Shown here piece by piece: positions 1-7,411 of a stretch of DNA of 64,000 nucleotides (positions are counted from its first letter, which is position 1; each line of letters opens with the position of its first letter). The notes beneath the pieces were generated by a model. It searched no databases. It saw only the letters and a program-made list of their open reading frames with translations, and was not told where the DNA came from. Location: the NCBI GenBank assembly GCA_943787435.1, contig CALSMK010000005.1:1-64000 (forward strand). Direction: 5' to 3'. This stretch comes from an uncultured Flavobacteriales bacterium. GTDB taxonomy: Bacteria; Bacteroidota; Bacteroidia; Flavobacteriales_D; Sanyastnellaceae. A program made the position numbers and the translations under genes.

Positions 1-685
1 TGCAGCAGGGACCCATCAACTGCTCACGTTGGGCATCACGCCAACCCGTCCAGACACCGGTTACGGCTACATTCAATTCGAAGATTTGCCTGATGCCGAA
101 GACCAGAGGCTTCGTCAGGTTCGCACCTTCACAGAGAAGCCGGACTTGGATTTGGCTGAACGCTTTTTGGCCTCTGGAGATTTTTGCTGGAATGCGGGGA
201 TTTTTGTGTGGTCGGTTCAAACCGTTCTCGATCGGTTCGAGGCGCAAATGCCGGATTTGCACGCCCTTTTTGTTGAGCGGAAGTCGGATTTGGGCACCGA
301 GCGCGAAGAAGACGCCATCCACGCCATTTATGGCTCAGCGGAGAACATCAGCATTGACTATGGCATCATGGAAAAGGCGCCCAACGTTGGTGTGGTTTTA
401 GGAGAATACGGGTGGAGTGACTTGGGCACTTGGGGCTCGCTTTACGACAAGCTCGACAAGAATGAAGAGGGTCATGCGGTCTCGGGTGCTTCGCTGCTCA
501 CAGAAAGTTCATCTGGACTGATGGTGGCGGCCGAAGGCAAGAAGCTGATCGTGGCCAAGGGCCTCGAAGACTTCATAGTGGTCGACACCCCAGACGCGCT
601 GCTGATTTGTCCACGCAGCGATGAGCAATGGGTGAAGCAGTTGGTCTCCCGACTCAAGGCGGAGAAAGGCGAGCCATTGGTTTGA
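1..685 (+). CDS. manC: Mannose-1-phosphate guanylyltransferase, C-terminal part (5' truncated)
   Basis: The reading frame is open from base 2, so the gene starts outside the window. The visible part begins inside the nucleotidyltransferase domain (GITPTRPDTGYGYI, then FTEKPD, FCWNAGIFVW and YGIMEKA), which are hallmarks of the GTP:mannose-1-phosphate guanylyltransferase family. The enzyme makes GDP-mannose from GTP and mannose-1-P for cell-surface glycans. The TTG given as start in the ORF track is an internal Leu codon. The protein ends soon after the left-handed beta-helix-like tail, so this is the short form without a phosphomannose isomerase domain. It is followed by about 230 bases without a gene. 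Confidence 0.9.
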   Translation, partial: AAGTHQLLTLGITPTRPDTGYGYIQFEDLPDAEDQRLRQVRTFTEKPDLDLAERFLASGDFCWNAGIFVWSVQTVLDRFEAQMPDLHALFVERKSDLGTEREEDAIHAIYGSAENISIDYGIMEKAPNVGVVLGEYGWSDLGTWGSLYDKLDKNEEGHAVSGASLLTESSSGLMVAAEGKKLIVAKGLEDFIVVDTPDALLICPRSDEQWVKQLVSRLKAEKGEPLV

Positions 686-900
686 CTTCAAACCCCAAGC
701 GCACCACACCAAGGTTGGCGCGGCGCGAAAGGGTGTGAGCCAGAATTTATGTTTTCGCAAAGGGAGCCGGCTTGCGGTTTGCCGGAGCCATGTGGGGGTC
801 GTCCCTTCATCGCTGGTGGCAAGGTGAGGCTGACTTCTCCTGCTTTCATTGACGATTCTGCTTGTCGAGGCTGACATTCATCACCGGCCGCTTCGGTGCT

Positions 901-908
901 TACCTTCG
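901..908 (+). promoter_or_regulatory. Candidate -7 promoter box TACCTTCG for the mlaE-mlaF operon
   Basis: TACCTTCG matches the Bacteroidota -7 element TAnnTTTG with T to C at position 7, a variant seen repeatedly in this window. It lies 8 nt before ATG 917 and inside the longer ORF beginning at GTG 896, which favours ATG 917 as the real start. No convincing TTG -33 element is visible. Confidence 0.45.
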
Positions 909-916
909 TCTCAGGC

Positions 917-1654
917 ATGGGCATCCTCTTCCATATCGGGCGTTTTTTCTCCTTCCTTGCAGCGGCATTGCGCCGACCGCAAAAGGGCCGTGTTTTTGCA
1001 CAAGCGACCTTGGTCGAGTTGGAGGCCATTGGCGTTCAAAGTGTGGGCATCGTAGCGTTGCTGAGCGTGTTCATGGGGGCCGTGATCGCCATCCAAACGG
1101 CGCACCAGGTGGGCGGTTGGGTGCCGGCCTACACCATCGGGTTCACAGTTAGGCAGACCATGATATTGGAGTTTGCCCCGACCATCATTCCGGTCATCCT
1201 GTCGGGCAAGGTGGGCTCCAACATCGCATCACAAATCGGGACCATGCAGGTCACAGAGCAAATTGATGCCCTGGAAGTCATGGGGGTCAGAAGCATCTCC
1301 TTCTTGGTGTTGCCCAAGCTGCTCGCGGCGTTGCTGATTTTTCCATTTTTGGTGGTCATCGCCATGGTCTTGGGGATGGGCGCTGGAGCGTTCATCTGTG
1401 ATTTCGCAGAGCTGAGCAGCTTTGCCGATTACGAGTACGGGTTGCAGGTGGACTTCAGCCCTTTCGACGTGACCTACGCCTTGATTAAAACCTGTGTCTT
1501 TGCTTTGATCATTACCAGTGTGAGTGCCTACCATGGTTACTATACCTCAGGAGGAGCGCGCGAGGTTGGGCGGTCAAGCACCAAGGCTGTGGTCTACAGC
1601 GTCGTCATCGTCATGGTGGCCAATTTGGTCATCACGCAATTGCTCTTGACATGA
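917..1654 (+). CDS. mlaE: MlaE/YrbE-family ABC transporter permease
   Basis: Integral membrane permease of the MCE-type phospholipid transport family (245 aa from ATG 917). The sequence shows a conserved amphipathic start (GRFF...RPQKGRVF), several hydrophobic segments, and the family core EFAPTIIPVILSGKVGSNIASQIGTM followed by QIDALEVMG. In the family it partners with an MlaF ATPase to move phospholipids between inner and outer membranes. Its stop overlaps the mlaF start (ATGA), so the two are translationally coupled. No MCE-domain (MlaD) gene follows here. The ORF track start at GTG 896 is less likely because a promoter-like box sits between it and ATG 917. Confidence 0.9.
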   Translation: MGILFHIGRFFSFLAAALRRPQKGRVFAQATLVELEAIGVQSVGIVALLSVFMGAVIAIQTAHQVGGWVPAYTIGFTVRQTMILEFAPTIIPVILSGKVGSNIASQIGTMQVTEQIDALEVMGVRSISFLVLPKLLAALLIFPFLVVIAMVLGMGAGAFICDFAELSSFADYEYGLQVDFSPFDVTYALIKTCVFALIITSVSAYHGYYTSGGAREVGRSSTKAVVYSVVIVMVANLVITQLLLT

Positions 1655-2412
1655 TTCGGGTCAGCGGCGTGAAAAAAGCCTTTGGCGAAAAGGCGGTTCT
1701 GCATGGCATCGATGCGGAGTTCAATTCAGGGCAAGTCAACTTCATCATTGGAAGAAGCGGATCGGGAAAATCCGTGTTGACCAAGTGCATTGTGGGCTTG
1801 CTCGAGGTGGATGCCGGCTTGATCCAATACGGAGACACTGATTTTTCTGAACTCGACCTTAAAGGCCGCGAGAAGGTCAGAAGACAAATCGGCATGTTGT
1901 TCCAGGGTGGAGCGTTGTTCGACTCCATGACGGTGCTGGAAAACGTGATGTTCCCGCTTCGCATGTTCAGCGACATGACCGAAGAGGAGCGCCTCGAGCG
2001 CGCCATGGAATGTCTGAGGCGCGTCGAGCTTGAAGGGGCCGAGGACCGGTTTCCTGCGGAAGTGTCTGGGGGCATGCAGAAACGCGTGGCTTTGGCCAGG
2101 GCGATCGTGGGAAAGCCCCAGTATTTGTTTTGCGACGAGCCCAATTCAGGCTTGGACCCTCAGACTGCGATTGTGATCGACAATTTGATCAAAGACCTGA
2201 CCCATGAATACGGAACCACCACCGTGGTGATTTCGCACGACATGAACAGCGTCATCGAAATCGGAGACAGCATCCACTTTCTTCATGAAGGAGAAGTGGC
2301 CTGGCACGGAGACCGCATGGACATCTTGGACAGCGGAGTGAAGTCCCTTGATGGGTTTGTCTACGCATCGGACTTGATGAAAGACATCCGGAAACAGCTT
2401 CGCAAAAAATGA
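1651..2412 (+). CDS. mlaF: MlaF-like ABC transporter ATP-binding protein
   Basis: 253-aa ABC ATPase. Walker A is GRSGSGKSVLTK (about residues 34-45), the signature is VSGGMQKRVALARA, Walker B is YLFCDEPNSGLDP, and the switch histidine is in VVISHDM. The SGGMxKR signature and the CDEPxSGLDP Walker B are typical of the MlaF/Mkl subfamily that energises MCE phospholipid transporters. It overlaps mlaE by 4 bases upstream and the nitroreductase by 4 bases downstream (ATGA in both cases), so all three form one coupled transcription unit. Confidence 0.92.
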   Translation: MIRVSGVKKAFGEKAVLHGIDAEFNSGQVNFIIGRSGSGKSVLTKCIVGLLEVDAGLIQYGDTDFSELDLKGREKVRRQIGMLFQGGALFDSMTVLENVMFPLRMFSDMTEEERLERAMECLRRVELEGAEDRFPAEVSGGMQKRVALARAIVGKPQYLFCDEPNSGLDPQTAIVIDNLIKDLTHEYGTTTVVISHDMNSVIEIGDSIHFLHEGEVAWHGDRMDILDSGVKSLDGFVYASDLMKDIRKQLRKK

Positions 2413-3080
2413 GCAAGGCACCGTCTCGCATTCCATTTTCTCTGCCCCGGTTCAGCGAAGAGGAGATGAACAGGAAGCTCGACGCCATGTACGGTCAGCT
2501 TTCCCAACGTAGAACGGTTCGTTCGTTCAGTTCTGAGCCCGTCCCCATGGGCGTTTTGGAAAAGGCGATTCGCATTGCCGGGACGGCTCCAAGCGGGGCC
2601 CACAAACAGCCATGGTCCTTTTGTGTGGTGACCAACGCAGAGTTGAGGAAACGGATCCGGGCCAAAGTTGAAGAGGAGGAGAGACGGAGCTACGAAGAGC
2701 GGATGTCACAGAAATGGCTGGAAGACCTGGAGCCGTTGGGCACAGATGCCATCAAGCCGTACATCGAAGAGGCGCCGGCTTTGATTGTGGTCTTTAAAAA
2801 GGTCCATGAGCCGGACAAAGAGAGCGGTGCCCGCCACCCCAATTACTACGTATCGGAAAGCTGCGGAATTGCAGTCGGATTGCTTTTGGCAGCGTTGCAT
2901 GAAGCGGGTTTGGCGACGCTGACCCACACCCCTTCTCCCATGAATTTCTTGGCCGAACTGTTGGAGAGGCCTTCGCATGAACGCGCCTTCCTCAATATTC
3001 CCGTTGGTTGGCCTTCTTCTGATGCTACTGTGCCTAACCTTTCGCGCAAACCGTTGAACGAAATCCTGTTTCGGTACTGA
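2409..3080 (+). CDS. Iodotyrosine deiodinase-like nitroreductase family flavoprotein
   Basis: 223-aa member of the FMN-dependent nitroreductase superfamily. The N-terminal FMN-binding motif is RRTVRSFSSEPV, followed by APSGAHKQPWSF, and the C-terminal block has THTPSPMNF and LPVGWP-like NIPVGWPSSDATVP...RKPL. The ATVPxLxRKPL ending and the TPSPMNF stretch resemble the iodotyrosine deiodinase/dehalogenase branch more than classical NfsB or BluB. It is therefore predicted to reduce or dehalogenate aromatic substrates with FMN; the true substrate is unknown. It is coupled by a 4-base overlap to mlaF. I am confident of the superfamily and moderately confident of the deiodinase-like subgroup. Confidence 0.8.
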   Translation: MSKAPSRIPFSLPRFSEEEMNRKLDAMYGQLSQRRTVRSFSSEPVPMGVLEKAIRIAGTAPSGAHKQPWSFCVVTNAELRKRIRAKVEEEERRSYEERMSQKWLEDLEPLGTDAIKPYIEEAPALIVVFKKVHEPDKESGARHPNYYVSESCGIAVGLLLAALHEAGLATLTHTPSPMNFLAELLERPSHERAFLNIPVGWPSSDATVPNLSRKPLNEILFRY

Positions 3081-3087
3081 ATTCTTG

Positions 3088-3100
3088 TCACAACGTGTGA
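3088..3100. repeat. Short perfect inverted repeat TCACA-ACG-TGTGA
   Basis: Five-base arms with a 3-nt spacer, lying 8 bases after the nitroreductase stop and about 140 bases before acpP. It could be a small operator or a weak hairpin. No T-run follows, so it is not a classical terminator. Confidence 0.35.
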
Positions 3101-3119
3101 TTTCAAGTTACTCTTAAAC

Positions 3120-3137
3120 AGGGGGTTAAGGGGGTTA
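3120..3137. repeat. Two tandem copies of AGGGGGTTA
   Basis: A 9-base unit is directly repeated twice in the acpP upstream region. Its role is unknown. A TTACTTTG box at 3205-3212, an imperfect -7-like element, lies between this repeat and acpP. Confidence 0.5.
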
Positions 3138-3237
3138 TTCACCATTTCGTGAGGAAGTTTCTCTCATGTGTAAAAAGAGGGGTCGGCACTTGGAAAAGGG
3201 GCATTTACTTTGCACCGCATTCGCAATACCTGTAATT

Positions 3238-3471
3238 ATGTCTGAAATCCGCGAGAAAGTGACCGCGATTATCGTCGACAAGCTCGGCGTAGAGGCTTCT
3301 GAAGTAAATGATGAAGCTGGATTCACCAACGACTTGGGAGCTGATTCCCTCGACACCGTTGAGTTGATCATGGAATTCGAGAAGGAATTCAACATCGCCA
3401 TCCCGGACGATCAAGCCGAGAAGATTGGTACCGTTGGCCAAGCCATCGAGTACATCGAAAACGCGAAGTAA
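3238..3471 (+). CDS. acpP: Acyl carrier protein
   Basis: 77-aa ACP starting at ATG 3238 (MSEIREKV). The longer ORF start at 3166 adds an unrelated 24-residue leader and is rejected. The phosphopantetheine attachment serine is in [10 protein letters not shown], and helix [16 protein letters not shown] is canonical. ACP carries growing acyl chains through fatty-acid synthesis in the cytoplasm. It lies 7 bases ahead of fabF, the classic acpP-fabF-rnc order. An imperfect -7 box (TTACTTTG, 3205-3212) 25 bases before the start may drive it. Confidence 0.97.
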   Translation: MSEIREKVTAIIVDKLGVEASEVNDEAGFTNDLGADSLDTVELIMEFEKEFNIAIPDDQAEKIGTVGQAIEYIENAK

Positions 3472-3478
3472 GCCCCGC

Positions 3479-4726
3479 ATGGAGCTGAACCGTGTGGTCA
3501 TCACGGGAATGGGTTGCCTGACTCCATTGGGCAACGATGTTCCGTCCTACTTCGACGCTCTCAAAAAGGGTGTCAGTGGTGCGGGACCCATCACCCGGTT
3601 TGATGCCGACAAATTCAAGACCCAATTCGCCTGTGAGGTGAAAGATTGGGACCCGCTTGAGCACTTCGACAGAAAAGAAGCGCGCAAGCTGGATCCATAC
3701 GCCCAGTATGGAATGGTGGCCGCGCGTCAAGCTGTGGCCCAATCTGGATTGGTTGAGTCCAACCCCAACTTGGACCGAGTGGGGGTCATTTTCGGAAGCG
3801 GCATTGGAGGCCTGTTTACTTTCCAGCAAGAGATCACCTCTTTTGCCCAGGGAGACGGCACCCCCCGCTTCAATCCATTTTTCATTCCCAAAATGATCGG
3901 TGACATCTGTGCCGGTCACATCAGCATGGAATATGGATTTAGAGGCCCCAATTACGCTTGTGTCTCTGCTTGTGCCAGTGCCACCAACGCCATCATTGAT
4001 GCCTTCAATGCCATCCGGTATGGCAAGGCCGATGCCATGGTGAGTGGCGGTGCAGAAGCCGCAGTGGTGGAAGCCGGCATTGGTGGGTTTGGTGCCATGA
4101 AGGCGCTTTCGACCCGAAATGACGACCCTTCCGTGGCCTCTCGGCCATTTGACGTCAACCGCGATGGCTTTGTTCTGGGTGAAGGTGCTGGGGCGGTTGT
4201 CCTCGAATCACTCGAACACGCCCAAGCCCGAGGAGCCCACATCATCTGTGAAGTGATGGGCGGCGGCGCCTCTGCCGATGCACACCACATGACGGCTCCT
4301 CACCCTGAAGGGTTGGGCGCGAGAAATGTGATGCGCGCAGCCTTGGAAGACGCTGGAATGTCTCCAGACGAGCTGGATTACGTCAACGTGCACGGAACGT
4401 CCACGCCCTTGGGGGACTTGGCGGAAGTCAAAGCCATTGAAGAGGTCTTTGGCGATCACGCGAAGACACTGAGCATTTCCAGCACCAAGTCCATGACTGG
4501 ACATTTGCTCGGTGCGGCCGGCGCCATTGAAACGCTGGCGTGCATCATGGCCGTGACCGAAGACGTGGTTCCTCCCACCATCAATTCTACGGATCCAGAT
4601 CCTGCGTTGAACCAAGAGTTGGACTACACCTTCAACGTGAAGAAAGAGCGCCCAGTGAGGGCGGCCTTGTCGAACACCTTTGGCTTTGGCGGCCACAACG
4701 CCTCGGTCATCGTTCGCAAATTCTGA
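3479..4726 (+). CDS. fabF: Beta-ketoacyl-ACP synthase II
   Basis: 415-aa condensing enzyme (KAS II) starting MELNRVVITGMGCLTPLG at ATG 3479. The ORF-track start at 3425 lies inside acpP and is rejected. The catalytic triad is visible as Cys in ACVSACASATNAI, His in VHGTSTPLGD and His in SMTGHLLGAAGAIE; the C-terminus NTFGFGGHNASVI is typical. It elongates acyl-ACP with malonyl-ACP. The stop overlaps the rnc start (TGATG). Confidence 0.97.
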   Translation: MELNRVVITGMGCLTPLGNDVPSYFDALKKGVSGAGPITRFDADKFKTQFACEVKDWDPLEHFDRKEARKLDPYAQYGMVAARQAVAQSGLVESNPNLDRVGVIFGSGIGGLFTFQQEITSFAQGDGTPRFNPFFIPKMIGDICAGHISMEYGFRGPNYACVSACASATNAIIDAFNAIRYGKADAMVSGGAEAAVVEAGIGGFGAMKALSTRNDDPSVASRPFDVNRDGFVLGEGAGAVVLESLEHAQARGAHIICEVMGGGASADAHHMTAPHPEGLGARNVMRAALEDAGMSPDELDYVNVHGTSTPLGDLAEVKAIEEVFGDHAKTLSISSTKSMTGHLLGAAGAIETLACIMAVTEDVVPPTINSTDPDPALNQELDYTFNVKKERPVRAALSNTFGFGGHNASVIVRKF

Positions 4727-5430
4727 TGCCCTTTGGGATTCGGAGCACCCGTGAGGCGAGAATCAAAAGGTTCATCCGCCGTCATTTTGGGGTGCGGATA
4801 TCTCGGATAGAACCATACTTGGAAGCGTTTCGGCATTCGAGTTCGGTGACCTGCCAAAAGGACGATTTGCCGAGCAATGAAAGGTTGGAATTTTTGGGGG
4901 ATTCGGTGCTTGACATGATTGTGGTCGACATGCTTTTCCGGCAATTCCCAAACGGAGACGAAGGAGAGATGACCCGAATGAAAGCGCGCTTGGTGAGCCG
5001 AGAAGCCTTGAATTATTTGGGCGAAGAAATCGGGGTGGAACACCTGCTTGACGCGCAAACAGGGAAAGGACCTGTGCACCCTACACTTCGCGGCAACGCC
5101 ATGGAAGCCATTGTTGGAGCTGTCTTTTTGGACCGTGGATATCGGCGAACACAAAAGGGTGTTTTGAAATTGCTGAAGCGATTTGATGTCGAGAAGCGGC
5201 TCCAAGCCACGGTTGATTTCAAGAGCAAACTTCACGAGTGGGGCCAGAAGCGAAAGCGGAAGGTCCAGTTTGAAGTGCTGCGCGAATTCAAACGCGATGG
5301 AGAGCACCGATACGAGATGCAAGTGAAGGTTGGGGGCAAGGTGATGGGAACCTCAGACGGCCCCTCTAAAAAGTCAGCAGAACAAGCCGCTGCCCGCGTT
5401 GCTTGTCGTCATATCTTCGGCAACGACTAA
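4726..5430 (+). CDS. rnc: Ribonuclease III
   Basis: 234-aa double-strand-specific endoribonuclease starting at ATG 4726, which shares a base with the fabF stop. The upstream ORF extension to 4540 is a fabF shadow. The RNase III signature NERLEFLGDSVLDMIV lies near residue 45, the second acidic cluster is HPTLRGNAMEAIVGAVFLD, and the C-terminal dsRNA-binding domain ends GPSKKSAEQAAARVACRHIF. It processes rRNA precursors and structured RNAs. Its place between fabF and the IPExxxVDY gene is the standard Bacteroidota arrangement. Confidence 0.96.
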   Translation: MPFGIRSTREARIKRFIRRHFGVRISRIEPYLEAFRHSSSVTCQKDDLPSNERLEFLGDSVLDMIVVDMLFRQFPNGDEGEMTRMKARLVSREALNYLGEEIGVEHLLDAQTGKGPVHPTLRGNAMEAIVGAVFLDRGYRRTQKGVLKLLKRFDVEKRLQATVDFKSKLHEWGQKRKRKVQFEVLREFKRDGEHRYEMQVKVGGKVMGTSDGPSKKSAEQAAARVACRHIFGND

Positions 5431-5462
5431 GGGTCCAATTCAGGACGCTGGTCTGCACAGCC

Positions 5463-5885
5463 ATGGCCGTTACCCTTCGACTCGACATCGAGGAAGAGGA
5501 TTTGCCCTTTGATTTTCTCGGGGTAAGCTGTACTGACGCAGGCCATCGGTTTTGTTGGAACCTGAACCGAGCGCTGGGCACGGAGCTCTCCTTTCACCAG
5601 GAGTTGCACGTGCAACACAAAAAGCGGCCGCCAACAAAACATTGTGTTTGGCGGCACGAAGACGAATTCGGAGGGTGGACTTTCGATGTCGTTTGGAACC
5701 GGTCGCCGGAAGGGGCAATGATCCCCAACCTTGTCCATTTCGATTATTTGTTGCGCATCGAGTCCATCATCGGTGAGCAAGCCAATCGGTTGATGGACAG
5801 CTTACGCACCATGAGACGCGTTGCGGCATGCTTCCCAGTAGAAGCCTCTGCAGTTCGAGGTCATGAGGTGTTGTACTATGAATAA
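5463..5885 (+). CDS. IPExxxVDY family protein (function unknown)
   Basis: 140-aa protein starting at ATG 5463 (MAVTLRLDIEEEDLPFDFLGVSC). It is assigned to the Bacteroidota-specific IPExxxVDY family by its position between rnc and pyk, its length, and the degenerate signature IPNLVHFDYLL near residue 86, where the usual E and V are N and F. No enzymatic function is known for the family. The 5403 start in the ORF track lies inside rnc. A TATCTTCG promoter-like box (5412-5419) sits in the end of rnc, 43 bases upstream, and could be an internal promoter or only the codons for His-Ile-Phe-Gly. Confidence 0.8.
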   Translation: MAVTLRLDIEEEDLPFDFLGVSCTDAGHRFCWNLNRALGTELSFHQELHVQHKKRPPTKHCVWRHEDEFGGWTFDVVWNRSPEGAMIPNLVHFDYLLRIESIIGEQANRLMDSLRTMRRVAACFPVEASAVRGHEVLYYE

Positions 5886-5910
5886 AGGAAAAGAAAGAAC
5901 CCACATCAGG

Positions 5911-7332
5911 ATGTCTCAGAAATTCACCAAAATCGTGGCCACAGTTGGTCCAGCGAGTACTTCCCGCGAAGTCTTGGAAGGGATGATCAAGGAAGGGGTC
6001 AATGTGATCCGCCTGAACTTCTCTCACGGGGAGTATGAGACCCATGCCACCACCGTTGAACGGGTCAAGGCCATTGATCAGGCCTTGGGCACACACACAG
6101 CACTTTTGGCCGACATGCAAGGGCCCAAGCTGCGCGTTGGTATGATGGAAGATGGCGCCGAGCTTGTGGCGGGGGCCAAAATTGTCATTCGCGTGGGACA
6201 AGAGACGGGCAATGCGCAGACCGCTTGGACGCGATACGAGAAGTTCGCAGAAGACGTGCAGGCCGGAGAGCCCGTGTTGCTCGACGATGGCAAATTGAGA
6301 CTGCGCGTCGAAGAAACCAATGGCAAAGACGCCGTGACCTGCGTGGTGGAACACGGGGGAATTTTGAAGTCCAGAAAGGGCTTGAATTTGCCATCAACCA
6401 AAATCAGCTTGCCGAGCTTGACCACCAAGGATTGCGAGGACTTGGAATTTGCCCTTGGCCTCGGTGTCGACTGGATTGGATTGAGTTTTGTGCGTTCAGC
6501 GGCAGATGTGGTGGACCTGCGCGAGCGAATCCAAGCCGCAGGAAGTCATGCACGCATTGTGGCCAAAGTGGAGAAGCCCGAAGCGGTGGAAGACTTGGTC
6601 GGCATTGTGGAAACCACGGATGCCGTGATGATTGCCCGAGGAGACTTGGGTGTGGAGGTCCCCATGGAGCAGGTTCCCATGATTCAGAAGCGGACCATTG
6701 AAATGTGCCAGCGACAGGGCAAACCCGTTATTGTGGCCACCCAAATGATGGAGTCCATGGTGGACAGCATTGCCCCGACCCGGGCCGAGGTGACAGACGT
6801 GGCGAATGCGGTGTTGGATGGTGCGGACGCAGTGATGCTCAGCGGGGAAACATCGGTTGGAGAACATCCGATTGAGGTCATCAAGGCCATGAAGGCCATT
6901 GTGACTGAAATCGAAAAAGAGCCCAGGATTTATCACCTCCATCGCGAGCCAGAGGACATCCGCCCCGAGCGTCAAGTGACGGATGCGATTTGCTACAATG
7001 CTTGCGAACTCGCTCAGCGGGTGGGGGCCAAGGTCATTGTGACCATGACCTTCAGTGGCTACACGGCCTATAAGGTGGCCAGCCAGCGTCCACATGCACC
7101 CATTCATGTGTTCACGGGCAACGAAAGCATTCTGGGTCAATTGGCCTTGTGTTGGGGGGTGGAAGCCCACCTCTACAACAAAATGGTGTCCACAGACCAC
7201 ACCATTTCAGACGTCAAAAACATCCTTCAAAAGCACGGTTGCGTGGGAGAAGGAGACCGTGTCATCCACGTGGCCAGCATGCCAATTGCAGAAGCGGGGA
7301 TGTCCAATATGTTGAAAGTGAGCGAAATCTGA
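5911..7332 (+). CDS. pyk: Pyruvate kinase
   Basis: 473-aa glycolytic enzyme converting PEP and ADP to pyruvate and ATP. The start at ATG 5911 gives MSQKFTKIVATVGPAS, the canonical pyruvate kinase N-terminus; ATG 5878 would add 11 residues and overlap the previous gene. Visible motifs are VIRLNFSHG, the active-site block IVAKVEKPEAVEDL with MIARGDLGVEVPMEQVP, and the K+/substrate loop GKPVIVATQMMESM. The C-terminal allosteric domain is full length. Confidence 0.97.
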   Translation: MSQKFTKIVATVGPASTSREVLEGMIKEGVNVIRLNFSHGEYETHATTVERVKAIDQALGTHTALLADMQGPKLRVGMMEDGAELVAGAKIVIRVGQETGNAQTAWTRYEKFAEDVQAGEPVLLDDGKLRLRVEETNGKDAVTCVVEHGGILKSRKGLNLPSTKISLPSLTTKDCEDLEFALGLGVDWIGLSFVRSAADVVDLRERIQAAGSHARIVAKVEKPEAVEDLVGIVETTDAVMIARGDLGVEVPMEQVPMIQKRTIEMCQRQGKPVIVATQMMESMVDSIAPTRAEVTDVANAVLDGADAVMLSGETSVGEHPIEVIKAMKAIVTEIEKEPRIYHLHREPEDIRPERQVTDAICYNACELAQRVGAKVIVTMTFSGYTAYKVASQRPHAPIHVFTGNESILGQLALCWGVEAHLYNKMVSTDHTISDVKNILQKHGCVGEGDRVIHVASMPIAEAGMSNMLKVSEI

Positions 7333-7341
7333 CACTTCGTC

Positions 7342-7357
7342 CCCGCAAAGTCGCGGG
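7342..7357. repeat. Small hairpin CCCGC-AAAGTC-GCGGG after pyk
   Basis: Perfect 5-base GC-rich arms with a 6-base loop, 10 bases after the pyk stop and just ahead of a candidate promoter for ileS. It lacks a T-run, so it is at best a weak or factor-assisted terminator. Confidence 0.35.
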
Positions 7358-7358
7358 C

Positions 7359-7366
7359 TATCTTCG
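7359..7366 (+). promoter_or_regulatory. Candidate -7 promoter box TATCTTCG for ileS
   Basis: TATCTTCG, the most frequent variant of the TAnnTTYG box in this window (also before holB, ricT and kbl), located 45 bases before the ileS ATG. The -33 element is not recognisable. Confidence 0.4.
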
Positions 7367-7411
7367 CGCGACAGGGCCAGATGGCGATTCCATCAGGTCC
7401 GATAGCAAACC

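Noticed and set aside
767-785. Hairpin CCGGC-N9-GCCGG after the mannose-1-phosphate guanylyltransferase as a terminator
   Set aside because: Only 5 paired bases, a 9-base loop and no T-run. Too weak to call.
509-2144. Long minus-strand ORFs opposite manC, mlaE and mlaF (e.g. 1632-2144, 1229-1534)
   Set aside because: They are antisense shadows of well-conserved plus-strand genes, have no recognisable family pattern, and are common at this GC content.
5412-5419. TATCTTCG box at the end of rnc as a definite internal promoter
   Set aside because: The bases also encode the conserved His-Ile-Phe-Gly end of rnc, so coding constraint alone can explain it; mentioned only as a possibility.
7321-7411. 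T-box or other riboswitch upstream of ileS
   Set aside because: The gap is 79 bases with one 5-bp hairpin, no T-box sequence (AGGGTGGNACCGCG) and no terminator/antiterminator pair.
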